A DNA stretch of 64,000 nucleotides from Dinochytrium kinnereticum (Eukaryota; Chytridiomycota; Chytridiomycetes; Chytridiales; Chytridiaceae), in assembly GCA_027604005.1 (NCBI GenBank), contig JADGJT010000020.1:41576-105575 (forward strand), read 5' to 3'. The notes under the pieces were generated by a model. The model made no database searches and had not been told where the DNA came from. It saw only the letters and a program-made list of their open reading frames with translations. A program made the position numbers and the translations under genes. Of the stretch, positions 1 to 10,462 are shown piece after piece. The stretch's first letter is position 1. Every line of letters begins with the position of its first letter.

Positions 1-2422
1 GATTGGAATATCTCGCGTAACCGTTACTGGGGAACCCCTATCCCCCTCTGGATCAGTGACGACGGTGAAGAGGTATAAAACAAAAAAGACCCCTCCCCGC
101 GCAACCTTCGCATCATTTTGCTAAATGAAACTTCGTTTTAGATGGTCTGCGTTGGATCTGTTCAAGAACTTGAGGAACTCACTGGTGTGAAGGGCATCAC
201 TGACCTTCACCGTGATAGCATTGACCACCTCACTATCCCCTCAAAGCAAGGAAAGGGTGTCTTGAAGAGAACTACTGAGGTTTTGGATTGCTGGTTTGAG
301 TCTGGTAGCATGCCTTTCGCGCAGCAGCATTATCCCTTTGAGAACGCGGATAAGTTTAAGGGCGTCTTCCCTGCTGATTTCATTGCTGAGGGTCTTGACC
401 AGACTCGTGGGTGGTTCTACACCCTTTTGGTTCTTTCCACTCATTTGTTTGACTGCGCTCCTTGGAAGAACCTTATCGTCAACGGATTGGTTCTGGCAAG
501 GTTAGTGCCTGCTGACTGTTGTTGTTTTTTTTTGCGTTATTTGTCTGACTCCTCGTGTAATTTTGCAGCGATGGAAAGAAGATGAGCAAGAGCAAGAAGA
601 ACTACCCAGACCCCAACCTAATCTTAGAGCAGTACGGAGCCGACACGTTAAGGCTTTACATGCTGAACTCTCCGTGTGTCCGTGCTGAGCCTCTTCGATT
701 CGACGAGAAAGGATTAAAGGCTTTGACTGCCTCCGTTTTCCTCCCATGGTACAATGCCTACCGATTCTTCTTCGCCCAGGTTGCTCTTCTTAAGAAGGTT
801 TGTAGCGCTTAGGGCTGTCTTAGGGTTGATGATAGAGTTATGGCGTTCTCTTTTTTCTAAAGGGGTTATTATAGGAACATGACTTCAACTTCAAGTACAA
901 CGCTACCGCGGAAATCAAATTTGATAACGTTATGGACCAGTGGATTCTTGCATCGACTCAGAGCCTTATAAAGTTTGTCGGGCAGGAGATGGCTGGTATG
1001 TGTACAACTTAGCTATAGTTTCTTGGCATAGAGGGAGCTGAATCGCCTTCGCTAACGGCTTCCCTTAACTTTACTAGCCTACCGTCTGTACACTGTTGTT
1101 CCTAGACTTCTTCTACTCATCGAGGACCTAACAAACTGGTATATTCGTTTCAACCGTAAGCGTTTGAAGGGTGAGAACGGTCTTGAGGATGCTGCAAAGG
1201 CTCTCAACACCTTGTTTGAAGTGCTCTTCACTTTGACCAAGATGATGGTAAGTGTTATGGTTTATGTAAAGGATGGTTTTAAAATTATTATTTTTTCTAT
1301 TTTGCGTGAAACTAATGAGTTTTGTTATCCTTTTGCTCATCATAGGCCCCCTACACCCCTTTCATTTGCGAGACCATGTATCAGAACCTGAAGACATGCC
1401 TTCCCCTCAGCACCGAGGACGACCGGTCCATCCACTTCCTGATGTTCCCCGAAGTGAAGACCCAGTACTTCAACGACGACGTTGAGCGTGCCATCGGCCG
1501 CATGCGACAAGTCATTGAAGCTGGTCGTAATATTCGTGAGAAGCGCACCCTCTCTCTGAAGACCCCCCTTCGTGAAGTTATTGTCATCAATCCTGACCCT
1601 CAGTTCGCTGAGGACGTTAAGCTTCTTGAATCTTACATCGTTGAGGAGTTGAACGTTAAGACCGTGACAGTTACGGCTGATGAGAAGAAGTATGGTGTTA
1701 GGTATGAGCTCAAACCTGATCATAAGGTTTTGGGGATGAGGCTTGGGAAGGAGTATGCTAAGGTTAGAAAGGCTTTGGGGGCTTTGACTCCGGAGCAGGT
1801 GAACCAATACGTTGAGAAGAGCACGCTTAAGCTTGAAGGTGTTGAGCTCATCCAAAACGATTTGGAGGTAAGAAACCACCCTTCTCTCCTCCTTTAGTTT
1901 TCTTTTTAACAACCTTTTCGTTGAAATAGATTCTCCGTCTATTTGACAACTCAACATCCACTGGCTCTCAATACGAAGCGACCTCCCAAACTGGTGTTCT
2001 CGTCATCCTTGACGTGGCTGTTGACGAATCTCTCACTCTTGAGAAGTATGGCAGAGAGATCGTGAACCGTGCTCAGAGGCTTCGTAAGAAGGCTGGGTTG
2101 CAACCCACCGATGATATCCATTACTTTTACAGGATCGTTACGGACGCTGATGGTGTGCTTAAGAAGGCTATTGAGACGCAAACCGATTACCTTTGCAAGA
2201 GTTTGAAGGGGAGGTTCGAAGTGGTCGAGAATGCCCCTGCGGCAGGTGTTGTTGTTGTTGAGGAGGAGCAGGAGGTGTGTAGATTTTCTTTTTTTTTCTT
2301 CCTTGTGATGAATTTCACGTTAGTCAGTTTGTTGTCTTTTTTTTTCTCTCTTTCTAACTGACTAAAATTTTAAATTGTAGATTGATGACAGCCGCATCGT
2401 GTTAAGGTTGATCCGCGGTTAA
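1..2422 (+). CDS. ILS1: Cytosolic isoleucyl-tRNA synthetase, C-terminal part (5' truncated by window)
   Basis: Charges tRNA-Ile with isoleucine in the cytosol. Eight exons: 1-72, 142-500, 569-797, 875-995, 1078-1247, 1346-1867, 1930-2274 and 2381-2422; their sum of 1860 nt gives 619 residues and a stop. The window opens inside the catalytic core with [15 protein letters not shown], typical of the eukaryotic cytosolic enzyme. The class I signature KMSKS is intact at residues 148-152 of the visible part, split from its upstream SDG by intron 3. The anticodon-binding and C-terminal extension domains follow. Introns are 53-106 nt. The N-terminal Rossmann HIGH motif and most of the editing domain lie outside the window. 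A polyadenylation-like AATAAA sits at 2595-2600. No anomaly is seen; the identification is firm. Confidence 0.95.
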
Positions 2423-2838
2423 GTTGCAGAGCTCCATTAATTTCCGCTCTTATTTTTGTTTCCTTCCTTTCTCGATCACGCCCAGCTGTGGCGTTTCTTG
2501 TTTTGATTGTACCCCTCTTTTACTCTCTTTCTCTGTATTAGACTCTTTTCTTTTTTGATGCTATATGTTCCTTTGTCTTGAAAGGCGCCTAGCCAATAAA
2601 TAATAAAAAAAAAGAATTGGATGTTTACTTCAGGTTTTTAATAGTCTTCGTTGAAAGAGAGGAAGGAAAAAAATATAAAAATAGGCCATGGCGCAGATGC
2701 CATCCAGGAGTAATCAAAAAACGAACAACCAGCGATAGACGTCGTGTTGACAAGGGTCAAAAGTGATCTTGGGAAAAAGTAAAAAAGAAAAGGGACGGCA
2801 TAAAATGCTAAAAGAACAACTCCACGACGTAAAGTATT
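2423..2838. other. Convergent 3' intergenic region (IleRS / PAH)
   Basis: Both flanking genes end here. It holds the IleRS 3' UTR with AATAAA and A/T-rich sequence towards the PAH stop. No open frame with recognisable protein character was seen. Confidence 0.6.
2595..2600 (+). terminator. Probable polyadenylation signal of the IleRS gene
   Basis: AATAAA lies 173 nt after the IleRS stop, followed at once by a second AATAA and an A-run. Its position fits a cleavage/polyadenylation element. This is motif-based only; no transcript evidence. Confidence 0.45.
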
Positions 2839-5374
2839 TTACGCCAAAATCTTCTCAACCGCTGCCGTCAATCTCGCCATATCGCTCTTAATCATGTTAG
2901 CGTACCTAACAACCTTATCCCTGTTATCCAACAGCTCAATCGACTGGGTCAAAGGGTTGTATCGGGGTGTAAAAGGTCTGTCAAGTTCAGCTGCGTAGTC
3001 CTTCACCTTGTCTTTCATGTCGGAAAAGCTTTCGGCGACAAAGTAGGTTGGTTGGTATTCGCAGATGCTGGATTCGAGAATAAGTTAGCTAACCAGGCGA
3101 AATCAACGGTAGGCTCTTACGGGTATGGGGTAATAGCGGTGACTTCGGGATCGAAGGGGAGTGTCTTGGGTTTGTCACTAAGGCAATACTATATAAGAAA
3201 AGGAAAAAAAAAGGCATGAGTTTCCATATAGCAAAAGCAGGGGAATAAGAAAAAAAAATACAAACCTCAAGCTCGCCAAATGAAGAGAGAAGACCAGCCC
3301 CAAAAGCCTTAACACTGTTGCCTTCTTTGCAAAGACCAAACTCGACTTAAAAAGAAAAAAGCAACCAGCATTAACATAGGGTAAAAAAATAAGTCAAAAA
3401 CTATAGCCACAGTACCTGTAAACCAGTATATAGTTGCAAGCTTCTTCAGATCCTCATCAGAAGCACCAAGAGATGCCAGCCCAATCTCCTGGCTGAAATC
3501 GGCAAAGTCTATAAACATACATTTCTGGTCAATATCTATAAAAATGCCGATCCAAAAAGTGAAGAGATTAAAAAAAAATATATACCTGGATCAGCATAAA
3601 GAGGAACATGTCCCAAAAGCTCGTGGCACACGTCTGGCTCAGGGGTATAAAGAGGCTTGGAATGGTGACGCATGTACTGAGTGCTATGGAAGACACGGAA
3701 AGCCAAAGCGTTCAAAAAGTCCCTGGATGAAAGTAGACCCATGACAGGGCGAATAGTCCATCCAGTGCAGTCTTAATTGAAAGATGGCTTAGAAATAGAG
3801 TCTAGTAAAGTTGTGACGCTTACCCTTAATAAACCTAGAAACATCCTCAAGCTGGGGGATGTTGTCGGGGCGGTAGCCACAGTTTTGAACGAGAAGCTAT
3901 TGACGAGAAATAATGAATTACAGCACCTAGCACGGATAGTAGGGAAAACATATGAACATACTGGAAACACGTAACGGTGCTCCTTGCACGCATGAGTTTT
4001 ATACTGATTCGTCAGCATGTTAAAGACGGTTCCCCTAAATTCGAATTTAGCATCCTTATTTAAAATCGGCGGCAATACCATGTTTCGACCTCTTTATCGG
4101 TATAAGCGATGCGAGGAAGGGGTTGGCCGCTGTGGGATAGAAATACTGTAAATGATTCAATATCGAATAAGGCAACATACTGTCGGTAGGTTTTGGCGAT
4201 AGTCGTAATCTCTGCACGCCGTTCACGGTACACCTTGTCCAAGAATCCCGGATGGTCAGCTTCCAATTCCTGGGGAAGAAAGTCTAGTTAGAAGGGTCGA
4301 AAGGTAAAATCAAAAAGAAATATCATATATAAATTACGAACCTCCCCGTAAGACATCACTTTCTCCGCAAAGGTGTCCAAGTCAGCAATCTTACGTGGGA
4401 ACCAAGGCACGTTATGGCGCTCTACGAATTGAAATAGGTATGAGCGCAAGGTCTGCAAAAGCATCCTGTTTTACCATTGTCAGAGTCTCCAGTCACTACT
4501 CTGACCTCGCCAGCGACCATGCGAACACGATCAACGGCCTCCTGAATCTGCTTGGCATTTTCTGCATCAAAATCGATGAAGAAGTCGTAGAACCCTTTCG
4601 TCTTTGACGGACGGGATTCAATTCGGGTAAGGGAGATGTTGAGAATCCTGATCAAGCTCAGAAGGTCATCCAGTGCGCCAACTTTGTCCTTGATGGAGAC
4701 GCTGGATACCAGAGAAGACGAGGAAATGGGTTAACACAGTGCCGAAAAGGATAATGAGGCATTATCAATAGGCGTAATTTCTACAGGGCCAGCGCGTGTA
4801 CGCAGCCTCCAATGTCTTTTTCACAGAGGATTTGCCCGCGGCTAGTTCCGACGGACCGTCAATGCTACAGACGGCAAGTATTCAGATTCCTGCTTTGAGC
4901 ATCCATGAATGACGAGTTCTGGGCCAAACTACTATAACACCCTCTCGCACATGATCCAATAAAAGGCAAGCAAACTTACTAGATAGTGGTATGCAACAAC
5001 AAATGAGGGTTCTCGGGGGAAGAGCCAGAGTGGACAGGGGCAAAAGAGGTGACAGACGAGAACTTTTGGGAATGCTCGTAGTGGGAAGGTATGGACGAGT
5101 GAAGGCGGGTTGCGCCAAGCCATTGGCTTGCGGAACGCCTACGGTTGCTACCACGCAGCTGCACGGATGAGGAAGAGAGCGAGGGGGGTGAGGAACAGGC
5201 AGCAAGGGAGACCGTTGCAACGCCAGCCCTGCCAACAACTGATCGTAACGTCCTCGCCTGCATGGCAGCAGCGGATGCAGCCAGGGAGGAGGCCGAGGCG
5301 GAGGCGGGGGAGGAGGAAAGGCCAGCAGCCGCCGCAGCAGCAGCAGCAGCAGCGCGGGTGATAATGGCCGTCAT
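2839..5374 (-). CDS. PAH: Phenylalanine 4-hydroxylase with long N-terminal presequence-like extension
   Basis: Tetrahydrobiopterin- and iron-dependent hydroxylation of phenylalanine to tyrosine. Thirteen exons (high to low): 5374-4980, 4864-4802, 4701-4475, 4421-4342, 4269-4181, 4129-4079, 4034-3962, 3896-3824, 3771-3586, 3508-3416, 3345-3266, 3188-3121 and 3067-2839; 1707 nt, 568 residues. The order is N-terminal extension (1-131), ACT regulatory domain (from about 153, [14 protein letters not shown]), catalytic domain, and a C-terminal tetramerisation helix. The iron ligands are present: H400 and H405 in [10 protein letters not shown] and E445 in YWFTVEFGL. Human PAH has about 452 residues, so the excess is the N-terminal extension, rich in Ala, Ser and Arg with no acidic residue for about 100 residues; this resembles a mitochondrial presequence. 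An in-frame upstream ATG at 5461 would add 29 residues including acidic ones, so the start is a choice. Tyrosine or tryptophan hydroxylase is less likely given the fungal context. Confidence 0.93.
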
Positions 5375-6138
5375 CGTGTCGCTGTCGAGTCGAGTAAGTT
5401 TCTGCTTACGCTGCTGCCCGGCCTCGTCACGGAAAAAAAGCAAGTGGGACAGGCGGGCCAATCAGAAGACAAGAGCAGAGGCGCCCGCTGACTCACGCAC
5501 GACTGCATGCGCCGACCGTCGGAAGGGACGGACGACGGCCTCGCGACGGCGATGAGGGCGTTGAGGCGGCGGTGAAGGAGGAGACGCGCCTGGAGAGAGC
5601 CGCTGGTTGATGGATTGCTGCTGGATGGACAGATGAATGGCGAGCTACAAATCATGATGATGTTACATGCAGGCATAGCTCCGAAACTGTGTGGTGGAGA
5701 GGTTTCTGGAATCATGCGCTGGTTATAGAATAAAAATGGGAAGAAGGCTAAGACGCGAAGAAGGCATCTTACATTGGCGCGTAGGAAGTAGCCCTGCTTT
5801 CACGCTGTTCAGCGTGGACCAATGAGGTGCGAACGCGCGGACTGAGATCAAGCATGCACAGAGGGCTCATCACGGGCACGCGTGTGTGGAATGGGATGAA
5901 GGCTCGCAGGAGAGATCGCCCTGCCGCCTGCGTAGGCAGAGGGCCATCCCTCAGATACCGTGTGTGCGACCGACAAAGAACTTTGCGAAATCAAATGGGA
6001 AGGACGTTGAACAGCGACGACCAAGGCACCGTCTCAAGGGTCGTGCGCGCAGAGGTCGGTGCTCACTCCCGTTGTCCTGCATCGTGTGAGGGAAGGCGAG
6101 GGATTTAGGAGGCTGCATCTGGGTGATGGGGAGGGTGG
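5375..6138. promoter_or_regulatory. Divergent intergenic region between PAH and WASP
   Basis: About 760 bp separate the two presumed start codons, so it should hold both promoters and 5' UTRs. It is G/C- and purine-rich with several short ATG frames on both strands, none with recognisable protein features. WASP 5' exons could extend into it, since that first exon is not firmly placed. Confidence 0.4.
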
Positions 6139-8416
6139 TTGGGGCAGGGAGGGACTTGGCTTTCCTCCCTCAATCAGATGTGCTCCCTCTTCCGTCGAGT
6201 TCCCAGATGTGGAACTGTGGAGAAGAAAGACGTTAATTTCAGACGGATCGCTGACGTTTTTGTGTTGTTCTGGCTGCTTGCATTACTCAGGTTTTGGCTC
6301 AGACCGTCGCGCGGCTCTACACGGCCGACTCAAATGACTGGAGATACGAAGATCGGGTTGGAGCCATCGTGCTTGCACGCGAGAGAGATGCTTTCAGCTT
6401 TCAACTAGTGGATTTGGAGGTAAATGGCCGGCTGCATCTGAGCAACGTTTCGAATGCTTCCTGTTTTTTCGACTTTTGGAATCGCTTGCTGAATGGGTAC
6501 CTTTCATTCCTTCCGGAACCTTTTAAAACACTCCGTACATAGAGCTCTTCGGTCGCATGGTCATGCGATCTGGGATCAAGCGAGTTCAAATACTTTGAGG
6601 ACCGACCCTTCTTCCACAGCTTTGTATCTCAGGTAAAGAACGGAACTCCCTCACAAGCTGCAACCGATTCTCTGACTCAATATAAACCACCGATAGAAGG
6701 ACCGATGTATCTATGCTTTTTCCTTTGCGGATGAGGACGAAGCCTCGGATTTCGCCGAAAAGGTCAAAACGAGGAAGTCTGCTCCCCAGGCATTGCTGCG
6801 ACCTTCCTCCGTCCAGATCTCCCGACCATCGAATACGACTACCCGAGGATCTATCAGCGGTCCAATCCCCAGATCATCGTCAAATGATACCATTGAATCG
6901 GACGCTAAAAGCACGAAGAAATCCAAGAAGGAGAAATCGGAAAGTGGAGGAGGAGGCCTATTTGGCGGCTTGAAGAAGAAGAAGGATAAGGAAAAGAAGG
7001 GGGGGAAGATTGATAAGTCCATGATTTCAGCTCCTACCGAGTTCAAGTACGAAACAACTTCTATTATTTTGCTTTGGATTCAATTCTGACGTCTTTTTCT
7101 GTGCGCGCACGACCCATACAGACACGTTAGTCACGTTGGCTACAATCCCAAAACCGGTTTCAGTGCGGAAAACATTCCCATGGAGTGGAAAGCAATCTTC
7201 CAGAAAGCTGGAATTACAGAGGTGAGTTCTTCTCAGAGCTGAGCCGAACCCCTTTTCGCTGCTAATATATTTCGACAATCACAGGATCAACTGAAGGATA
7301 AGAAGACCGCCAGATTTGTTCAAAAGTTTATGGAGGAAGCGACTAAAAAGGGTACTGGTCCGACGTCGGCTCCGCCTCCTATTCCTTCAAATCCGCCGGC
7401 GATTCCATCTTCGGGTCAGAGTAAGTAGTTCTTCAGTTTTTGGCACTTGGTATACTTGTCTTCTCTCTATTCAGTCCTTCTTTTCTGAACAATAACTAAA
7501 TTCTTTCCTTCATAAAGCCCGAAGAGCACCTCCCCCACCGCCTCCCTCAAAGAAGACCGGCCCTCCTCCTCCCCCTCCTCCTTCCCGAGCCGCTGCTCCA
7601 AGTTACGCCCCGCCACCTCCCCCTCCCGCCCGTTACGATCCGCCCGCCCGCTTTGATCCGCCTTACCGCCCCGATCCCCCCTCCCGTCCCGACCCTCCTT
7701 CGCGACCGGAACCACCGTCTCGACCCGAGCCTCCCTCGCGTCCAGATCCCCCTAGTCGTCCGGTCCCGGCCCTTCCTCCACAGTTGCCCGCCTACAACTC
7801 TCGGCCAGCATCCACAGCCTCATCTGTCTCCTCTGGGCCTCCCCCTCCTCCTCCCCCTCCTCCGAGGTCGAGAGACAATGATACTGGTAGTGGTGGTGGG
7901 TTTGGTGCGCCGCCGCCTCCTCCTCCTCCTCCGCCTCCTCCAGGCTTCTCTGGGGGACCACCCCCGCCTCCCCTCCCTAGGGAGTCCGGCCCGCCACCTC
8001 CTCCCGCGAGGACGATGCCGCCCCCTTCTTCTTCCGGTGGTGACGGTGGGAACCCAGGAGATGTTTCCGACCTTTTGTCAGCCATTCGGGGTGCTGGGGG
8101 AGTTAGACATCTAAAGAGCGTCTCTCAGAGGGAACCGCCGCCGCCTGCTGAAACTTCTCCGGCGGGTGGAGAAGATGATATTGCGAATGCCTTGAAGGCG
8201 GCCTTGATGAGTCGGCAGAGGGCTATGGGTGGTTCAGGTTTGTTTACCTATATTTTTGGTGTTATTTGTTCACTTGCTTATTGAAGTCGTTTGTCCCTCT
8301 TGTCTTTCTTTGTTCTTTTTTTTGTAACTTAGTGTATGGCGGATTAACCTTGATTAATTTCTTTAGATGACGATGATGATAGCGACGATGACGATGACGG
8401 TGAATGGGATGATTAA
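6139..8416 (+). CDS. WAS: Wiskott-Aldrich syndrome protein (WASP) family Arp2/3 activator
   Basis: Couples Rho-family GTPase signals to Arp2/3-driven actin branching. Exons: about 6139-6231 (tentative), 6291-6419, 6543-6632, 6697-7046, 7122-7221, 7285-7420, 7518-8237 and 8367-8416; about 555 residues. A WH1/EVH1 domain covers exons 2-4 (VLAQTVARLYTA; EFKYFEDRPFFHSF). A basic Lys-rich stretch follows, then a CRIB motif (ISAPTEFKHVSHVGYNPKTG) and a long polyproline region with RPDPPS repeats. The C-terminus is a VCA module: WH2 (DLLSAIRGAGGVRHLKSV), a central amphipathic segment and an acidic tail ending DGEWDD. CRIB plus VCA separates it from WAVE. The first exon is uncertain (ATG at 6139 or 6178). 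The middle of WH1, just after 6543, does not read as a normal WH1 strand in the frame used (see findings). Confidence 0.9.
7632..7770 (+). repeat. 18-nt coding tandem repeat (RPDPPS units) in WASP
   Basis: About eight imperfect 18-nt units encode RPDPPS, RPEPPS or R(Y/F)DPPA hexapeptides inside the proline-rich region. Units differ by point changes, several at third codon positions, so the repeat is not freshly expanded. It would give a regular ladder of PxxP ligands with alternating charge. Confidence 0.75.
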
Positions 8417-8843
8417 GGAGAGGTCTTGTCCGTCTCCTTCCTATTCCCGTTGCATGCAGTTAGAGTCCGTTTGTCGTTTATTCGTGTCATTCTCTGCAAG
8501 CACAACACTGTCCCTGTCCTGCTTTTATTTTTTTCCCTTTGTTTTTCCATGGTGGAAAAGCATCCTGATACTTTTTTTACTCCCCTGTTATTTTCCTTTT
8601 TGCTACTTGTCGGTCGTTGCCTCTTGCTTTACCCTGTGCGAGCCCCTGTTTGGTTTTTTCCTTTGACGCGCGCGTGCCCTTCAGCCATCTCGCTCGCGAC
8701 CTCCAGCGACGCGCTCTTTGTCGCGCCTCGTCACAGCGCTGCTGATATCTCAATCTCTGACCAATAGAACGTTTGAAAAAATCATCATCTTTTTCACCGC
8801 CATCGCAGCCTGCATCGCATCCACCGCAAACCCTCAACCAGCG
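8417..8843. other. Intergenic region between WASP and ASADH
   Basis: Holds the WASP 3' UTR and the promoter and 5' UTR of the tandem downstream gene. Pyrimidine-rich tracts occur around 8520-8660. An in-frame extension of the ASADH frame reaches back to 8718 but looks like untranslated leader. Confidence 0.5.
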
Positions 8844-9956
8844 ATGAGCACAAGCCAGAAGCAGCAGCGACGAGTGCCCGTCGGCATCCTCGGCGCAACG
8901 GGTATGGTTGGTCAACGATTCGTCACTCTCCTCCAGGACCATCCTTACATGTACGTTGCCGCCGTCGGCGCCTCATCACGATCCGCTGGCAAGACCTACT
9001 ACGATGCCACCGTTCGGTCATGGAAGCAGACCGTTCCTCCTCCAAAAACCGTTGCCTCTTTGATCGTTCAATCGTGCGATCCTGCAAACTTCAGAGAGTG
9101 TAGCTTGGTTTTCTCGGGATTGGACTCGGATGTTGCAGGAGAGGTTGAAGATGCTTTCTTGAAGGCTGATATCCCTGTCCTGTCGAACGCAAAGAACTAC
9201 AGAATGGATCCCCATGTTCCCCTCATTGTTCCTGTTGTGAACACGGAGCACATGAACGTCATCCCGGCTCAGAGAAAGATCAACAACCTCTCAAAGGGAT
9301 TCCTCATAACAAATGCTAATTGCTCCACCACGGGTTTGGTGGTAGCTTTGAAACCTCTTGTGGACAAGTTTGGACCCCTCAGCAGGGTCCTCGTCACCAC
9401 CTTTCAGGCTGTTTCTGGAGCGGGTTACCCCGGTGTCTCCTCAATGGACATCTTTGATAACGTCGTCCCCTTCATCTCTGGAGAAGAGGACAAGATGGAG
9501 ACTGAGGCCGCAAAGATTCTTGGATCCTCTTCCCCATCCCTCACAGACGACAAGACGTTCTTCAAAACCGTTGACGACATGATCGTCTCTGCAAACTGCT
9601 TCAGAGTCCCTGTTATTGATGGACACACTGAGGCCGTCTCGGTTGAGTTTGCGAGGAAACCCGCTCCTTCTTTGGAGGAGGTTGAGAGGGCCCTGGCTGA
9701 CTATGTTTGCGAGGCTCAGACGTTAAAGGTTCCCTCGGCTCCCGAGAAAGCTATCATCGTTGCCAAGGAGGAGGATCGTCCACAGCCGAGGTTGGATAGG
9801 CTTGCTGGGAACGGATACTCGGTCACGGTGGGGAGGATTCGAAAGTGTAATGTGCTGGACGTGAAGTTTGTCTTGCTCAGCCATAACACTATTCTTGGGG
9901 CAGCGGGGAGCGCGATCTTGAATGCTGAAGTTGCGGTGGCAAAGGGTTTCATATAA
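8844..9956 (+). CDS. HOM2: Aspartate-beta-semialdehyde dehydrogenase
   Basis: Reduces aspartyl-4-phosphate to aspartate semialdehyde with NADPH, the branch point to threonine, methionine and, where present, diaminopimelate routes. A single uninterrupted frame of 370 residues, the usual family length; it is one of very few intronless genes here. The NADP-binding loop GATGMVGQ begins at residue 17. The catalytic cysteine is C160 in NANCSTTG, and the catalytic histidine is probably H261 in RVPVIDGH. I chose the ATG at 8844 because the Rossmann strand begins soon after it. The frame stays open upstream to 8718, but that part (hydrophobic, unlike the family) is more likely 5' UTR. Animals lack this enzyme, which supports a fungal or fungus-like origin. 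Confidence 0.96.
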   Translation: MSTSQKQQRRVPVGILGATGMVGQRFVTLLQDHPYMYVAAVGASSRSAGKTYYDATVRSWKQTVPPPKTVASLIVQSCDPANFRECSLVFSGLDSDVAGEVEDAFLKADIPVLSNAKNYRMDPHVPLIVPVVNTEHMNVIPAQRKINNLSKGFLITNANCSTTGLVVALKPLVDKFGPLSRVLVTTFQAVSGAGYPGVSSMDIFDNVVPFISGEEDKMETEAAKILGSSSPSLTDDKTFFKTVDDMIVSANCFRVPVIDGHTEAVSVEFARKPAPSLEEVERALADYVCEAQTLKVPSAPEKAIIVAKEEDRPQPRLDRLAGNGYSVTVGRIRKCNVLDVKFVLLSHNTILGAAGSAILNAEVAVAKGFI

Positions 9957-10462
9957 ATAGTTTGTGGGGCAGGCTTGTGTGGATATTCATCACTGGAAAT
10001 GGTCGATAATAAAGGGCCACAATTGATTTTAAAAGAGCTTAGATGAAAATGGCTCGTGTTTTCGCTTTTCGGCGGCGGAAAAAGAGTGGAGGTGACAGAT
10101 GAAGGGAGGAAAATGATCGGTTTCTGTTGTGAAAGAAAAAGAGGCGAACGAAACCAAAAAGAAAAAAAGAAAAGAAAAAAAAAAGTAGAAGCAAAGAATG
10201 ACGAATGAAGAGCGAGAAAAACATATAAAATAAGAAAGGAATCAACAAGGCGACTGCTAGTCTCGACCAGCATCGGCAAGAGAGAACAAGGATCTCCAGG
10301 ATAATTATTTTATATAAGAAAACGAGAGGAGGTTAAGAGTGGTGAGAGAGCAGCCCATGATTCGATAAAAGGTAGACATGAACACCTGATGGTGCTCCTT
10401 GAAAGGATATAGTGGTGACGATGCGGAGTCATAGCGCAAAATGTGCAGAGTGCCGTCTTGGC
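9957..10462. other. Convergent 3' intergenic region (ASADH / VPS74)
   Basis: Two genes end towards each other here. The region is purine-rich on the plus strand (A/G tracts at 10130-10190) with no convincing gene. Confidence 0.55.

Noticed and set aside
7792..8085. Minus-strand Gly/Pro-rich frame opposite WASP
   Set aside because: It is the complement of polyproline codons; a compositional shadow.
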